Assembly (NCBI GenBank): GCA_900637705.1
Contig: LR134390.1
Location: 1,488,001-1,552,000 of the forward strand
Source: Fusobacterium varium
GTDB lineage: Bacteria > Fusobacteriota > Fusobacteriia > Fusobacteriales > Fusobacteriaceae
Reading direction: 5' to 3'
Length of the DNA stretch: 64,000 bases
A program made the position numbers and the translations under genes. Of this stretch, positions 40,361 to 49,746 are shown piece by piece. Each line of letters opens with the position of its first letter. Position 1 is the first letter of the stretch. The notes below the pieces were generated by a model, which was not told the DNA's origin, searched no databases, and saw only the letters and a list, made by a program, of their open reading frames with translations.

Positions 40361-40377
40361 AAATCTTTTCTCCCTCT

Positions 40378-40971
40378 TTAATTTCCTGCTTTTACTTTTT
40401 CTTCCATTCTATCTAGTCTACTCAAGTATTCTTTAAGTTTTTCATTTTCTAATAAAAGTATTTCAAGTTCATTATTATTAGATTTAAATTCATCATAAAC
40501 TTTATCAAACTTCTGTCCTAAAAATACATCTCTGTTTGCATCTTCTATTCCTAAAGATTTTTCAAGTTCCATAATTTCCTTTTCTTCTGCCTTTAAAAAT
40601 GCCATTCTTTCCCTTCCTATTTCAAAGGCCTTTTCTGCAGCTACCATTCTTGCTTCAGGGTTATTTTCACTTCTAAAAACTTTTTCCTCTAGAGATTCAT
40701 TCATATCTCTTCTAATCTCTTCAAGTATTTTCTTCCCCTTTTTTTCTTCTGCCTTCTCAGCACTTATTTTTGCTTTCTCCTCTGCTGCTTTGATTTTTTC
40801 TGCTTCTCTAGCAGCTCTGGCTTTTTCTTTTTCTTCCAATTGAACTTCTTTTCTTATTTGTTTAAGAACTCTCATTCCCTCTTTTTCACTTATCTCTTGT
40901 GAGTAAGTAGAAACATAGAAAACAGAGAAACTAAAAAAAAGAAATATAAATAATAATTTTTTTCGTTTCAT
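40378..40971 (-). CDS. Secreted coiled-coil protein upstream of autotransporter 1
   Basis: A 197-residue protein: signal peptide (MKRKKLLFIFLFFSFSVFYV...TYS) and then almost continuous charged coiled coil rich in KAxEEKA repeats. It ends 17 bases before the autotransporter start, so it is the first gene of that operon. It could be a FadA-like filament or a periplasmic helper, but it lacks the FYKxQYQ motif of FadA. AGGAG ribosome site. Confidence 0.75.
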   Translation of the reverse strand: MKRKKLLFIFLFFSFSVFYVSTYSQEISEKEGMRVLKQIRKEVQLEEKEKARAAREAEKIKAAEEKAKISAEKAEEKKGKKILEEIRRDMNESLEEKVFRSENNPEARMVAAEKAFEIGRERMAFLKAEEKEIMELEKSLGIEDANRDVFLGQKFDKVYDEFKSNNNELEILLLENEKLKEYLSRLDRMEEKVKAGN

Positions 40972-41069
40972 AAATTATCTCTCCTTAATTGTTTTTATGT
41001 AATCTTTAAATAGAACTTTTTATCTATATAAATACTATAATTTATTTTTTCTTTTATTTTTTGTATATA

Positions 41070-41117
41070 CACAAATTCTATTATTGTATGCACAAAATAT
41101 AATATTACATACACAAT
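41070..41117. promoter_or_regulatory. Three direct repeats with 21-bp period upstream of autotransporter operon
   Basis: CACAA cores at 41070, 41091 and 41112, exactly 21 bases apart, with TATA/TATG/CATA flanks. They lie 100-145 bases upstream of the secreted coiled-coil gene, in the divergent region 40972-41395. Same motif and spacing as 22448-22495. Confidence 0.6.
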
Positions 41118-41325
41118 TTCTTTAAATCTGTTAATATGAATCACTATTTTTTGATTTTTTTATTATTCATCTCATATTTATCAAAAAAATATTAATATAA
41201 AGAATTTTTTTAGAAAAATAATACTCTTTAAATTTAAAATTTATACAGATATAGGTCTTTAATATAAAATATTAAATTTAAATATTTGATATTTAAAATT
41301 TGAATAAATTTTGATTTAAAAATAT

Positions 41326-41369
41326 TTTGATATTAAAAATAAAAAGGTATAATAACTTCAAAGCGCTTT
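41326..41369 (+). promoter_or_regulatory. Metallophore operon promoter with palindromic operator
   Basis: TTTGAT (41326), 16-base spacer, TATAAT (41348-41353). Just downstream, at the probable transcript start, is the perfect 10-bp palindrome AAAGCGCTTT (41360-41369), unusual for its GC core in this AT-rich DNA. An AT-rich inverted repeat (AAATTTAAATAT / ATATTTAAAATTT) lies further upstream near 41277-41302. Repressor identity unknown. Confidence 0.5.
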
Positions 41370-41395
41370 TATAAAAAATTAATGGAGGTATTACA

Positions 41396-42535
41396 ATGAT
41401 TAAAAAAAATTTTTTAAAATTATTTACAATATGTTTATTTATTAGCTTTATTTTCTTAGGAAAAAATGTATATTCCAATGAGCTTCAGCAGCATGAAAAG
41501 AGTAATAGGATCACTTTTACTGATCTTTCTAATAGAAAAATTGAAATTGATGCTCCTGTTAATAGAATTTTTTTAGGTTTTTATGAGGAATCTTATTTAG
41601 CAGTTGCAGAAAATTTTGATAAAGTTGTAAGTATATCTAAAGGAGAATGGGCAGATTTTTTTAACGATCAATATAATGCTTATGAAAAACAAATGCCGGA
41701 AATAGCTAAAATTATAGATACTGGCTCTATTTATAAAGGTTCTTTCAGTATGGAAACTTTATTAAATTCTAAGCCTCAGGTGGCTATAGTTGCTCCTTTC
41801 CAATATGAAACTCTGGCTGAAAATATAGATAAATTAGAAAAGTCTGGAATAAAAGTTATTGTAATTGACTATAATTCTCAAACTTTAGAAAATCATATAA
41901 AAAGTACAAAAATTTTAGGAAAAATTACTGGAAATGAAAAGAGAGCTGAAGAATTAATAAGAAATTATGAAAATGCCTTAAATGAAGTAAAAGAAAGAGT
42001 AGAAAATATTAAAAATAGGAAAAAAGTATATATAGAATTAGGTAATCTAGGTGCAGATCAAATAGGTAATAGTTATGGTAATTATTTATGGGGAAGTCTT
42101 GTAAAATTAGCTGGAGGTAATAATATAGCAGAAAATAAAATTGACAGTTATGGTCCATTAAGTCCAGAATATATTTTAACATCTAATCCTGATACAATAT
42201 TCTTTGCTGGAGCAAACTGGGCTAATGATGCTGGAAACAGAGTTTTAATTGGATTTAATGTTTCTCCCGAACAAACATGGAAAAGACTTACTCCATATAC
42301 AAAAAGAACTGGTTGGAAAAAATTAAATGCCATAAAAAATGGTGAAATATATGCTGTAAATCATGGTGGACTTCGTTCTATCTATGATTATGTCTATGTA
42401 CAATATATAGCAAAGTCTTTATATCCTGAATTATTTGAAGATATTGACCCTAAAGAAAATTTAGAAAATTTTTATAAAAAATATCTTCCAATTACTCCAG
42501 AAGGAACTTTTATGACAAAATATAATAAAAAATAG
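41396..42535 (+). CDS. Metal-chelate ABC transporter substrate-binding protein
   Basis: A 379-residue periplasmic binding protein of the cobalamin/siderophore class. It has a signal peptide (to ~residue 28), then ITFTDLSNRKIEIDAPVNRIF, the standard N-lobe opening, a long linking helix, and the C-lobe GGNNIAENKIDSYGPLSPEYIL. First gene of the metallophore operon; it probably captures the metal-loaded opine in the periplasm. GGAGG precedes the ATG at 41396, with an 18-nt gap (after trimming the start) to the permease. Confidence 0.88.
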   Translation: MIKKNFLKLFTICLFISFIFLGKNVYSNELQQHEKSNRITFTDLSNRKIEIDAPVNRIFLGFYEESYLAVAENFDKVVSISKGEWADFFNDQYNAYEKQMPEIAKIIDTGSIYKGSFSMETLLNSKPQVAIVAPFQYETLAENIDKLEKSGIKVIVIDYNSQTLENHIKSTKILGKITGNEKRAEELIRNYENALNEVKERVENIKNRKKVYIELGNLGADQIGNSYGNYLWGSLVKLAGGNNIAENKIDSYGPLSPEYILTSNPDTIFFAGANWANDAGNRVLIGFNVSPEQTWKRLTPYTKRTGWKKLNAIKNGEIYAVNHGGLRSIYDYVYVQYIAKSLYPELFEDIDPKENLENFYKKYLPITPEGTFMTKYNKK

Positions 42536-42558
42536 CAGTTACCTAAGGAGTGATGAAA

Positions 42559-43596
42559 ATGAATAAAAAAATCAATGGGGAAGAAGTATATAAAAAAATA
42601 AATAAAAAACGGCAAATGGCTTTCTATATTTCCTTAGTTGCAATAATTATAATGCTACTCTTTGACCTCATGACAGGTTCTTCTGGAATGACTTTAAAAG
42701 ATACACTAAAAGCACTTTTGGCAGGTCCTTCCTCTGAAAGTATAGAAGCTTCTATCATTTGGAATATCAGACTTCCTATGACACTTATATGTCTGACAGT
42801 TGGTGCATCATTAGGTTTAGCAGGTACACAGATGCAAACTATACTTTCTAATCCACTAGCAAGTCCATATACTTTAGGAGTATCCTCTGCTGCTGGTTTT
42901 GGAGCAGCAATAGCTTTTATATCTGGGTTTCCGTTTAAAGGAATACCATGGCTAAATGCTCCTTTTATGGCATTTGCCATGACTTTGCTGGGTACAATGG
43001 CGATTTACTTTTTAGGAAAACTAAAAGGTATGAAGGCTCAATCTATGGTACTTTTTGGAATAGTTACACATTTCTTCTTTCAAGCATTACTATCTCTAGT
43101 ACAATTTCGTTCTACTCCTGAGGTAGCAGGTCAAATTGTTTACTGGATGTTTGGAAGTCTGCTTAAATCAACTTGGACGGGAGTCATAGTAAGTGGAGTT
43201 ATATTTTTAATTTGCAGTATATTGTTATCCAGATATGCTTGGAAATTGACTGCAATAGCTGCTGGAGAAGAAAGAGCTAAAAGTCTGGGAATAGACACAG
43301 ATAAAGTAAGGCTACATGTATTTTTATTAAGTTCACTCCTTACAGCTGGTGCTGTGGCATTTGTTGGAACTATAGGTTTTATAGGACTGGTAGCTCCACA
43401 CTTTTCAAGATATTTTGCAGGAGAGGATCAAAGATATCTAGCCCCTATGGCTTCTCTTTTTGGAGTATTATTAATTGCATGTGCTTCAATTTTAGCTAAA
43501 ATAATTATTCCTGGAATAATTATTCCAATTGGAATAGTAACATCTCTTATTGGTGTTCCATTCTTAATTTTCTTAATTCTAAAGAAAGGGGTATGA
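42559..43596 (+). CDS. FecCD-family ABC transporter permease
   Basis: About 346 residues with eight to ten membrane helices; NPLASPYTLGVSSAAGFGAA and the C-terminal GTIGFIGLVAPHFSRYFAGEDQR (the ATPase-coupling loop) are FecCD signatures. I start it at ATG 42559, eight bases after AAGGAG; GTG 42550 and ATG 42553 are too close to that site. It is one gene for a homodimeric permease. Confidence 0.92.
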   Translation: MNKKINGEEVYKKINKKRQMAFYISLVAIIIMLLFDLMTGSSGMTLKDTLKALLAGPSSESIEASIIWNIRLPMTLICLTVGASLGLAGTQMQTILSNPLASPYTLGVSSAAGFGAAIAFISGFPFKGIPWLNAPFMAFAMTLLGTMAIYFLGKLKGMKAQSMVLFGIVTHFFFQALLSLVQFRSTPEVAGQIVYWMFGSLLKSTWTGVIVSGVIFLICSILLSRYAWKLTAIAAGEERAKSLGIDTDKVRLHVFLLSSLLTAGAVAFVGTIGFIGLVAPHFSRYFAGEDQRYLAPMASLFGVLLIACASILAKIIIPGIIIPIGIVTSLIGVPFLIFLILKKGV

Positions 43597-43599
43597 CAT

Positions 43600-44358
43600 A
43601 TGCTAAAAATGAATCTTACAGACATAAAAATAAGCTATGGTAAAAGTAATATTATAAAAAATATAAAAGCTGAATTTCATGGTGGAAAAGTAATTTCACT
43701 AATTGGTCCTAATGGAACTGGAAAAACTACATTGCTGAAAGCTATTGCTCACTTAGTAAAGTATGAAGGAGATATCAACGTTATTGGGGAAACTGGTTAT
43801 AAAAATTTTAGAGATAGTTTTACATATGTTCCTCAGATGTCTGTTAATAATATTAATCTAACTGTTTTTGAAATAGTTTTATTGGGAAGAGTAAGAGATT
43901 TAACATGGAAAATTGAAAAAATTCATTTAAATGCTGTAGCTGAAATACTTGATGAATTAAATTTAAGCCATTTAAGCTACAGTAAATTCTCAAGTTTAAG
44001 TGGAGGACAAAAACAAATGGTTATAATGGCACAGGCAATGGTTTCAAAACCTAAAATTTTATTATTAGATGAACCTACAAGTGCCTTGGATTTAAAACAT
44101 CAGCTCCAGATTATGGAAACAGCAAAAAAATATACAAAAAAAACAGGCTCTATAACAGTTATTGTTTTGCATGATATAGCATTAGCAGCTAGATATAGTG
44201 ATGAAATACTACTTTTACATGAGGGCTATTCTGTACAACAGGGAATTCCTGAAGATGTTTTGAAGGAAGAATTGTTAGAAGAAATATATGGAGTTGAGCT
44301 TGACATTTCCAAAAGCTCCAGAGGTTTTATTTCTATAACCCCAATAAAAACAAAGTGA
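43600..44358 (+). CDS. ABC transporter ATP-binding protein (FecE/BtuD type)
   Basis: A 252-residue ATPase with Walker A GPNGTGKTT, signature LSGGQKQ, Walker B ILLLDEPTSALD and switch histidine VLHDIALAARY. It starts 3 bases after the permease stop and powers uptake together with the two preceding genes. The chelate specificity is set by context: next to opine-metallophore genes. Confidence 0.93.
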   Translation: MLKMNLTDIKISYGKSNIIKNIKAEFHGGKVISLIGPNGTGKTTLLKAIAHLVKYEGDINVIGETGYKNFRDSFTYVPQMSVNNINLTVFEIVLLGRVRDLTWKIEKIHLNAVAEILDELNLSHLSYSKFSSLSGGQKQMVIMAQAMVSKPKILLLDEPTSALDLKHQLQIMETAKKYTKKTGSITVIVLHDIALAARYSDEILLLHEGYSVQQGIPEDVLKEELLEEIYGVELDISKSSRGFISITPIKTK

Positions 44359-44371
44359 ATGGAGGAATACA

Positions 44372-45217
44372 ATGAATAAAGGAATAACAATGGCAGTTAT
44401 GTCATCACTTACTTTCAGTATTATGAACGTTTTAGTAAAATTAGTAAGTACAAGAATTCCATCTTCTGAAATTACATTTTTTAGAGGTCTAATTGGTACT
44501 ATTCTTGTTTTAATATTTATGAAAGTCCAAAAAGTAAAATTTTCCAATAAGGAAAATAAAATATTATATTTACGGGGATTACTAGGTGGAATTTATATGC
44601 TGACATACTTCTATGCCATATCAAAATTGAAATTAGGAGATGTATCTATACTAGTTCAATTATCTGGAGTTTTTGTTGTAATCTTTTCTTCAATTTTTCT
44701 TAAAGAGAAGCTGCAGCCTAAAACATATATTTTTATTTTTGCTATAATTATTGGAACCTGTATAATTATAAATCCTTTAAAATTTTCTTCATATTCCCAA
44801 TATGCAATATTTGGTATTCTGGCAGCAGCTTTTTCTGGAGCAGCATCTATTACAATAAGATATTTAGCTAGATCAGGATTGCACCATAATTATGAAATTA
44901 TGTTTTTTTTCCTGTTTATATCAACAATAGTTGCTATTCCGTTGATGTACTCAAATTTTATAATTCCTAATGGAAAAGAACTTATTATTTTAATTATAAT
45001 TGGAGTTGTTTCTTTTATTGCACAAATATTTTTAACAGGAGCATTTTCACATCAAAATGCAATTATTGTTGAATTTGTAAGATATATAGGAATTTTTATA
45101 AATAATTTATGGGGATTTATTATTTTTAAAGAAACAATTACACTACAATCTATTATTGGAGGTACTATTATAGTAATATCAACAATCTTATTATCAAAAA
45201 CTCAAAAAGATAAATAG
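44372..45217 (+). CDS. EamA/DMT-family transporter, probable metallophore exporter
   Basis: A 281-residue protein with ten predicted helices and the two EamA repeats (SSEITFFRGLIGTI and VEFVRYIGIFINNLWGFIIFKE). In Pseudomonas the pseudopaline cluster uses an EamA exporter (CntI) for the freshly made opine, and the position here, directly before the two biosynthetic genes, suggests the same job. GGAGG at good spacing; 13-base gap from the ATPase gene. Confidence 0.82.
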   Translation: MNKGITMAVMSSLTFSIMNVLVKLVSTRIPSSEITFFRGLIGTILVLIFMKVQKVKFSNKENKILYLRGLLGGIYMLTYFYAISKLKLGDVSILVQLSGVFVVIFSSIFLKEKLQPKTYIFIFAIIIGTCIIINPLKFSSYSQYAIFGILAAAFSGAASITIRYLARSGLHHNYEIMFFFLFISTIVAIPLMYSNFIIPNGKELIILIIIGVVSFIAQIFLTGAFSHQNAIIVEFVRYIGIFINNLWGFIIFKETITLQSIIGGTIIVISTILLSKTQKDK

Positions 45218-45259
45218 TATATTTATTACTCGAGAATTGTACAGAAAGGAAAAAAGAAC

Positions 45260-46030
45260 ATGAATAATAATTTAATATTTCAATTAAAAGTTATAAGATT
45301 TAAAATATCAGAGGCCTTAAAATTATATGAAAAGACTGGAGAGAAGGATAATTTTTTAAAAGAATGTATTGAAGAGCTGTGTTCTTTCATCTTAAATGAA
45401 AAAAATTACATGGATTTTATTTTAAATTCTGAAAACAATTTAATAAAAAACCTCATAAGAGATATCAGAGATAGAGCAGCTGAGGCTTTGGAAATTTTGG
45501 AAAAAATAGAGGCAAGAAATATTTTAAATGAAGAAAATACTGCATTTAAATATGGAGATGACCTGGCTTTAGCTGTAAAACGTGAGATTGAAGATTACAA
45601 AATTTTAAAATCTTCAAAAGTTTTATTAATAGGCTCTGGTGCAATGCCCATAACAGCTTATACTATTTTTAAGGAAACAGCAGCTCACATTACATGTGTT
45701 GATATAGATTCAGAAGCTCTTAATTTATCTAAAAAAGTTACAGACAAATTAGGGATTCAAGGAGTTTATTTTGAAGGAGATATAGAGGCTGTAGAAATAG
45801 AAAATTTTTCTCATATAATTATAGCTTCTTTAGTCCAGAAAAAATGTGAATTAGTAGATTATGTATCTCAAAAAATAAATAATGATGCAAAAATTATTTT
45901 GAGATATGGTAATGAAATCAAGGAAGCCTTTAATTTCCCCTTATGTATAAAAGAGATAAATGATTTTACCAAGACTGTAATTAGAGATAAAAGCTTTATA
46001 TATGATACATTGCTACTAGAAAGGATATAA
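45260..46030 (+). CDS. Nicotianamine-synthase-like aminobutanoyltransferase (CntL-type)
   Basis: A 256-residue enzyme. The N-terminal ~110 residues are helical as in nicotianamine synthases; the C-terminal half is a SAM-binding Rossmann fold starting SSKVLLIGSGAMPITAYTI (compare GSGPLPLT of plant enzymes), with CVDIDSEALNLSKK and EGDIEAVE. CntL enzymes transfer an aminobutanoate group from SAM to an amino acid, classically histidine. Its stop is one base from the next ATG. There is no histidine racemase (CntK) in the cluster, so an L-amino acid substrate is likely, as in pseudopaline. Confidence 0.82.
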   Translation: MNNNLIFQLKVIRFKISEALKLYEKTGEKDNFLKECIEELCSFILNEKNYMDFILNSENNLIKNLIRDIRDRAAEALEILEKIEARNILNEENTAFKYGDDLALAVKREIEDYKILKSSKVLLIGSGAMPITAYTIFKETAAHITCVDIDSEALNLSKKVTDKLGIQGVYFEGDIEAVEIENFSHIIIASLVQKKCELVDYVSQKINNDAKIILRYGNEIKEAFNFPLCIKEINDFTKTVIRDKSFIYDTLLLERI

Positions 46031-46031
46031 A

Positions 46032-47315
46032 ATGGTAAAAAACTACTTTGATAATGTACTAATTGTAGGTTCTGGCTCAGTAGGAATCAACTTATATATA
46101 AATTTTAATAAAGGATATGCTGAAAAAGTAGGGTTAAAAATCAGGAATAGTAAAAACAGCCAATTGTTTTTAAAAATTTAAAAAGTAATAACAATCTTAT
46201 AGAGAGTACTGTTTCAATTAATGAAATTAATTCAATAAGTGGTAAATGTCTTTTAGAAAACTTGTATATAGATTCTGAAGAACTCATCAATGAATGGGAT
46301 ATTCTGATTCTTTGTACTCCATGTGACGTCTACCTTTCAGTATTGAAAGATTTAAACTTAAAAAAATTAACCCGAATAAAAAAATAGTATTAATTTCTCC
46401 TGAATTTGGTTCAGGTCTAATATTAAAAAACTTTTTTAAAGATGATACGGTGATTGAATTTATAAGCTTTTCAAATTACTTTGGAGCAAGTAATTTCTCT
46501 GATGATAATCGCTGTTTAGTTATAACCAATGCTCTTAAAAAAATGTATATATAGGAAGTAGCCATGAAAATAGTTTGTTTGTTAAAAAAATAGCAAATTT
46601 TCTTGGCGAATTTAAAATAAATAGCATCTGTTGTAAAAATCAATTAGAAGCTGAATCAAAAAATATTACTTTATTTGTACATTCTTCATTTTTGTTAAAT
46701 AAAGTAAGTTTAGAACAAGTTTTTGATATTGATAAAACAAAGAGATTTTTGTATAAACTTTATCCTGAAGGTCCAATAACTATGAGTGTAATTCATAAAA
46801 TGGTGAATCTCTATCATGAAATATTAGAATTATATAGTGCAGTAAACCTTCCTGAATTTAATCTTTTAAAGTTTTTAAATGATAGTTATCCTGTATCAGA
46901 AAATTCTATTTCAAAAAATGATATAGAAAATTATTTAAGATTTCCTCAGTTAAAAAAAGAATATTTGCTATATGTAAGATATGCTTCTATTCTCATTGAT
47001 CCATTTTCTACTCCAGATGAAGATGGTAGATATTTTGATTTTTCTAGAGTTAGTTATTCAAAAATTTACAAAGATAAAGAAAATTTATGGAATATTCCAA
47101 GAAGACCTCTAGAAGATTATAATAAATTAAATCTAATCTGGCATCTTACTAAATTATATGGAACTAAATCAGATCAGATTTTTGAATTAATAAAAATTTA
47201 TAAAGAGTATTATTTTAATTTTATTAAAACTGTTGGTGAAAAAAATATTAAAGAAAACTGTAAACTCACAGATAGAAAGTATGAAGCAGAAATAATTTAT
47301 TCATCTTTAAAATAA
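46032..47315 (+). pseudogene. Opine dehydrogenase (CntM-type), three frameshifts in this assembly
   Basis: Condenses the CntL product with an alpha-keto acid (pyruvate or alpha-ketoglutarate) using NAD(P)H. The N-terminus NVLIVGSGSVGINLY is the dinucleotide-binding Rossmann motif; the C-terminal part (FVHSSFLLNKVSLEQVF, YPEGPITMSVIHKM, DPFSTPDEDGRYFDFSRV) is typical of staphylopine/pseudopaline dehydrogenases. Breaks near 46175, 46365 and 46540 each lack one A in an A run. With three extra bases the gene has exactly 429 codons, the family's normal length. No residue-level damage is seen, so I believe that it is functional and mis-assembled. Confidence 0.82.
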
Positions 47316-47326
47316 TACAGCCATAA

Positions 47327-47367
47327 AAAATAGTCTTCTAAGATAAAATATCATAGAAGACTATTTT
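47327..47367 (+). terminator. Terminator of the metallophore operon
   Basis: Long perfect stem AAAATAGTCTTCTA / TAGAAGACTATTTT. Confidence 0.85.
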
Positions 47368-47437
47368 ATATATAATTCTTTTTCTTAAATTAATAAAAAT
47401 TAATCTATCTGCTAAATAATTTTAACATACAACTCAG

Positions 47438-48186
47438 TTATTTATTATCTACCTCTTTCATAGTAGATAATGTATCTTCATCATACTTTGTAGATTTCAT
47501 ATTTGGAAATGATTTCATAATACGTTTTTCCAGCCATGGAATATTTTTTAATAACTCTTCTCTCTTTAATTTTAATTCCTCTATCTTATCTTGAGCTGTT
47601 ATAAAATCTGATGATACCTTACCTCCAATTTTATCAGAAAACTTATGAATATCCTCTGCTATTTTCTCTAGTTTTTCTAATTTTGCATTAAGCTTTAATA
47701 CAGTTTTTACTGTAACTATAAAATCTATTATCATAAATATCCCAGCTACTACTAGAATTATTTTTCCTGCAAACAAAGGGAGCCATGATATAACACTTTC
47801 CACAACAGGGTGTACAATATCTACTACCAATACACAGGCAAGTCCCCATAAAATAGAAAACTTCAAACATATATATCCACATATATTAAAGGGAACATCT
47901 GAATAATCCCACCATCTATAGTGAAATATCTTTTCAAGAATAAATCCTGTTAAAAATTCTAGTATAGAAGTCAATGCCACAGAAGCTATGAAAAGAATAA
48001 GCATATTATTTTTAGTGGAAAAACAAAATATATAATGGTCATAACCCCTACACCATATATTGGACAATAAGGTCCATTCAAAAAACCTCTATTTATAAAT
48101 TTTTTAGTATTAAGAGTTGCATAACAAACTTCTACACACCAGCCTAAAAAAGAATAAATCAAAAAATAAAATAAATATCTATACAT
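47438..48186 (-). CDS. Putative ABC-transporter permease-like membrane protein (CmpB-like family), one frameshift
   Basis: About 249 residues. Four to six membrane helices with the family-typical YSFLGWCVEVCYA and FINRGFLNGPYCPIYGVG at the N-terminus, then GFILEKIFHYRWWDYS and a C-terminal cytoplasmic coiled coil. The two visible frames (48186-47986 and 48067-47438) join if one A is added near 48015, giving exactly 250 codons. The family name comes from annotation; its transport role is unproven. AAGGAGG precedes the ATG. Confidence 0.8.
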
Positions 48187-48325
48187 TTTTCCTCCTTAAA
48201 ATTAAAGTTTATCTTTCCCCATATTTTTTAGTTTTTATAATCAAATATATTTCAATATTTATTATTGATTTTTTAAGATATCTCCATTGGAAAGCTATAC
48301 CTTAATTTATAGGTTTTTAAAATAA

Positions 48326-49045
48326 TTATTCTTCAACTTCTTCTAAAATTATTTTATCAGTATCTGTTTCACTTATAGGAGAGAATTTTCCATTTTCAAA
48401 AGTTCCTTCTAATTGAATTTGACCAACAGAATCATACATTTTATAAGACCCCTTAGGTATATTATTTTCATAATACATTTCCACTTTTTTTCTACCATTT
48501 TCATAATATTCTTGAGCTAATCCATTTATTTTGCCACTACTATAATTAATTTCACTCAACAATTTTTTATTTTGATAATATTCCTTTACTTTTCCATGTA
48601 AAAGTCCTTCAACATAATAGGCTTCTATATGTAAATTTCCAGTATCATTATAATATTGTTTAGTAATACCGTTTCTATTTCCATCTTTAAAAACTGCATC
48701 ATCAATCAAAATACCTTCTTCAGTATAAAGTTTAAATACTCCATTCTGTAAATTATTTTTCCAATGACCAATTTCCTTAATTTTACCATTTTTATATACT
48801 ACATTAACTCCATCTAACAGTCCATTCTTATAAGAATAAATTTCAATCCTATCCCCAAGATCAGTTTTAAGTCTACCTGTATATGGTTTTTGACTCTCAT
48901 TATTTATCATAACTTCATCTCTAATACTATAATTTTCATCAGACTGAACAGGTAAAAATTGATAAAAGAAATACCTATTGTAATAAATTATACACAATAA
49001 AACTATAATAAATATTATAAATATTTTTAATTTTCCTCTTTTCAT
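48326..49045 (-). CDS. YwqK-type repeat protein, membrane anchored
   Basis: A 239-residue protein with an N-terminal signal anchor (KLKIFIIFIIVLLCIIYY) and six to seven 23-residue MORN-like repeats (YYENGRKKVEMYYENNIPKG type). It is a shorter relative of the 17.3-18.3 kb lipoprotein. It probably faces the periplasm. AGGAG ribosome site; 38 bases downstream of the small secreted protein gene. Confidence 0.8.
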   Translation of the reverse strand: MKRGKLKIFIIFIIVLLCIIYYNRYFFYQFLPVQSDENYSIRDEVMINNESQKPYTGRLKTDLGDRIEIYSYKNGLLDGVNVVYKNGKIKEIGHWKNNLQNGVFKLYTEEGILIDDAVFKDGNRNGITKQYYNDTGNLHIEAYYVEGLLHGKVKEYYQNKKLLSEINYSSGKINGLAQEYYENGRKKVEMYYENNIPKGSYKMYDSVGQIQLEGTFENGKFSPISETDTDKIILEEVEE

Positions 49046-49083
49046 GAAACTTCTCCTTTTTTAATTTATTCGCACATTTTAAA

Positions 49084-49404
49084 TTAATCCCTTTTTATTG
49101 CTTCTGTTACAGTCCAAACTGTTTCTGTCCTCCCAACTAACCTAATTTCTACTAAACCTAAATCGTTATTTATAATTTCAACTTTCAAACCATCATCTAA
49201 TGCTCCACCTTCTCCTGTTACTTGAAGTTCTTTTACATATTTAAGGAAAGATTCTTTATCTCCATTTCTTACATATCCTACTAATCTAATCATCTGGTCT
49301 TTATTTCTTGCAAAAATATACCCTTCTAATGTTGTTCCTATAACAGAAGCCCAAATATTTAAAGAAAACATAAATATAGCCAATACTATCATTATTTTTT
49401 TCAT
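49084..49404 (-). CDS. Small secreted protein, unknown function (106 aa)
   Basis: Signal peptide MKKIMIVLAIFMFSLNIWAS, then an 85-residue mature domain with beta-strand character (LGLVEIRLVGRTETVWTVTE). No family recognised. It probably forms a two-gene unit with the YwqK-type protein downstream. GGAGG upstream. Confidence 0.65.
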   Translation of the reverse strand: MKKIMIVLAIFMFSLNIWASVIGTTLEGYIFARNKDQMIRLVGYVRNGDKESFLKYVKELQVTGEGGALDDGLKVEIINNDLGLVEIRLVGRTETVWTVTEAIKRD

Positions 49405-49711
49405 AAATCATTCCTCCATAAAATTATTATTTTCTATTATAACATAAAATATAATCATAATAATATCTTGTTCTCTAAATTATTTTTTAATAATTCTCTC
49501 CTATCTCCATTGCCTTTTCCAATAAATATGCATTTTTTAATTATAAATATTTTTCATTATTATATTACAAGAAAATATTTAAATATAATTAATTGGATTT
49601 TTTTATTTTATATTTTTTTATTTTATATTTTTTTATTTTCCATTAAATAATATTAAAATAATTATCTCTAATCAGTCATTTATAAACTTATCGATAGATT
49701 TTAAGAGCATA
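49405..49711. other. Intergenic, AT-rich, short tandem T-rich repeat
   Basis: No gene. Near 49598-49640 a unit of about 16 bases (TATTTTTTTATTTTA-like) is repeated three times. Confidence 0.4.
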
Positions 49712-49740
49712 TTGACATATTAGATATATTTTGCTAGAAT
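49712..49740 (+). promoter_or_regulatory. Strong promoter of candidate small RNA
   Basis: TTGACA, 17-base spacer, TAGAAT; no ORF of useful size follows. Confidence 0.75.
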
Positions 49741-49746
49741 ATATTT

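Noticed and set aside
41396-44358. Heme or vitamin B12 importer as the sole function of the transporter genes
   Set aside because: The fold class alone would allow it, but the tight operon with CntL/CntM-type enzymes and an exporter makes opine-metal chelate uptake more likely.
49468-49650. Plus-strand 60-residue hydrophobic frame
   Set aside because: It lies in a T-rich simple repeat with no ribosome site; the composition is that of translated poly-T/A.
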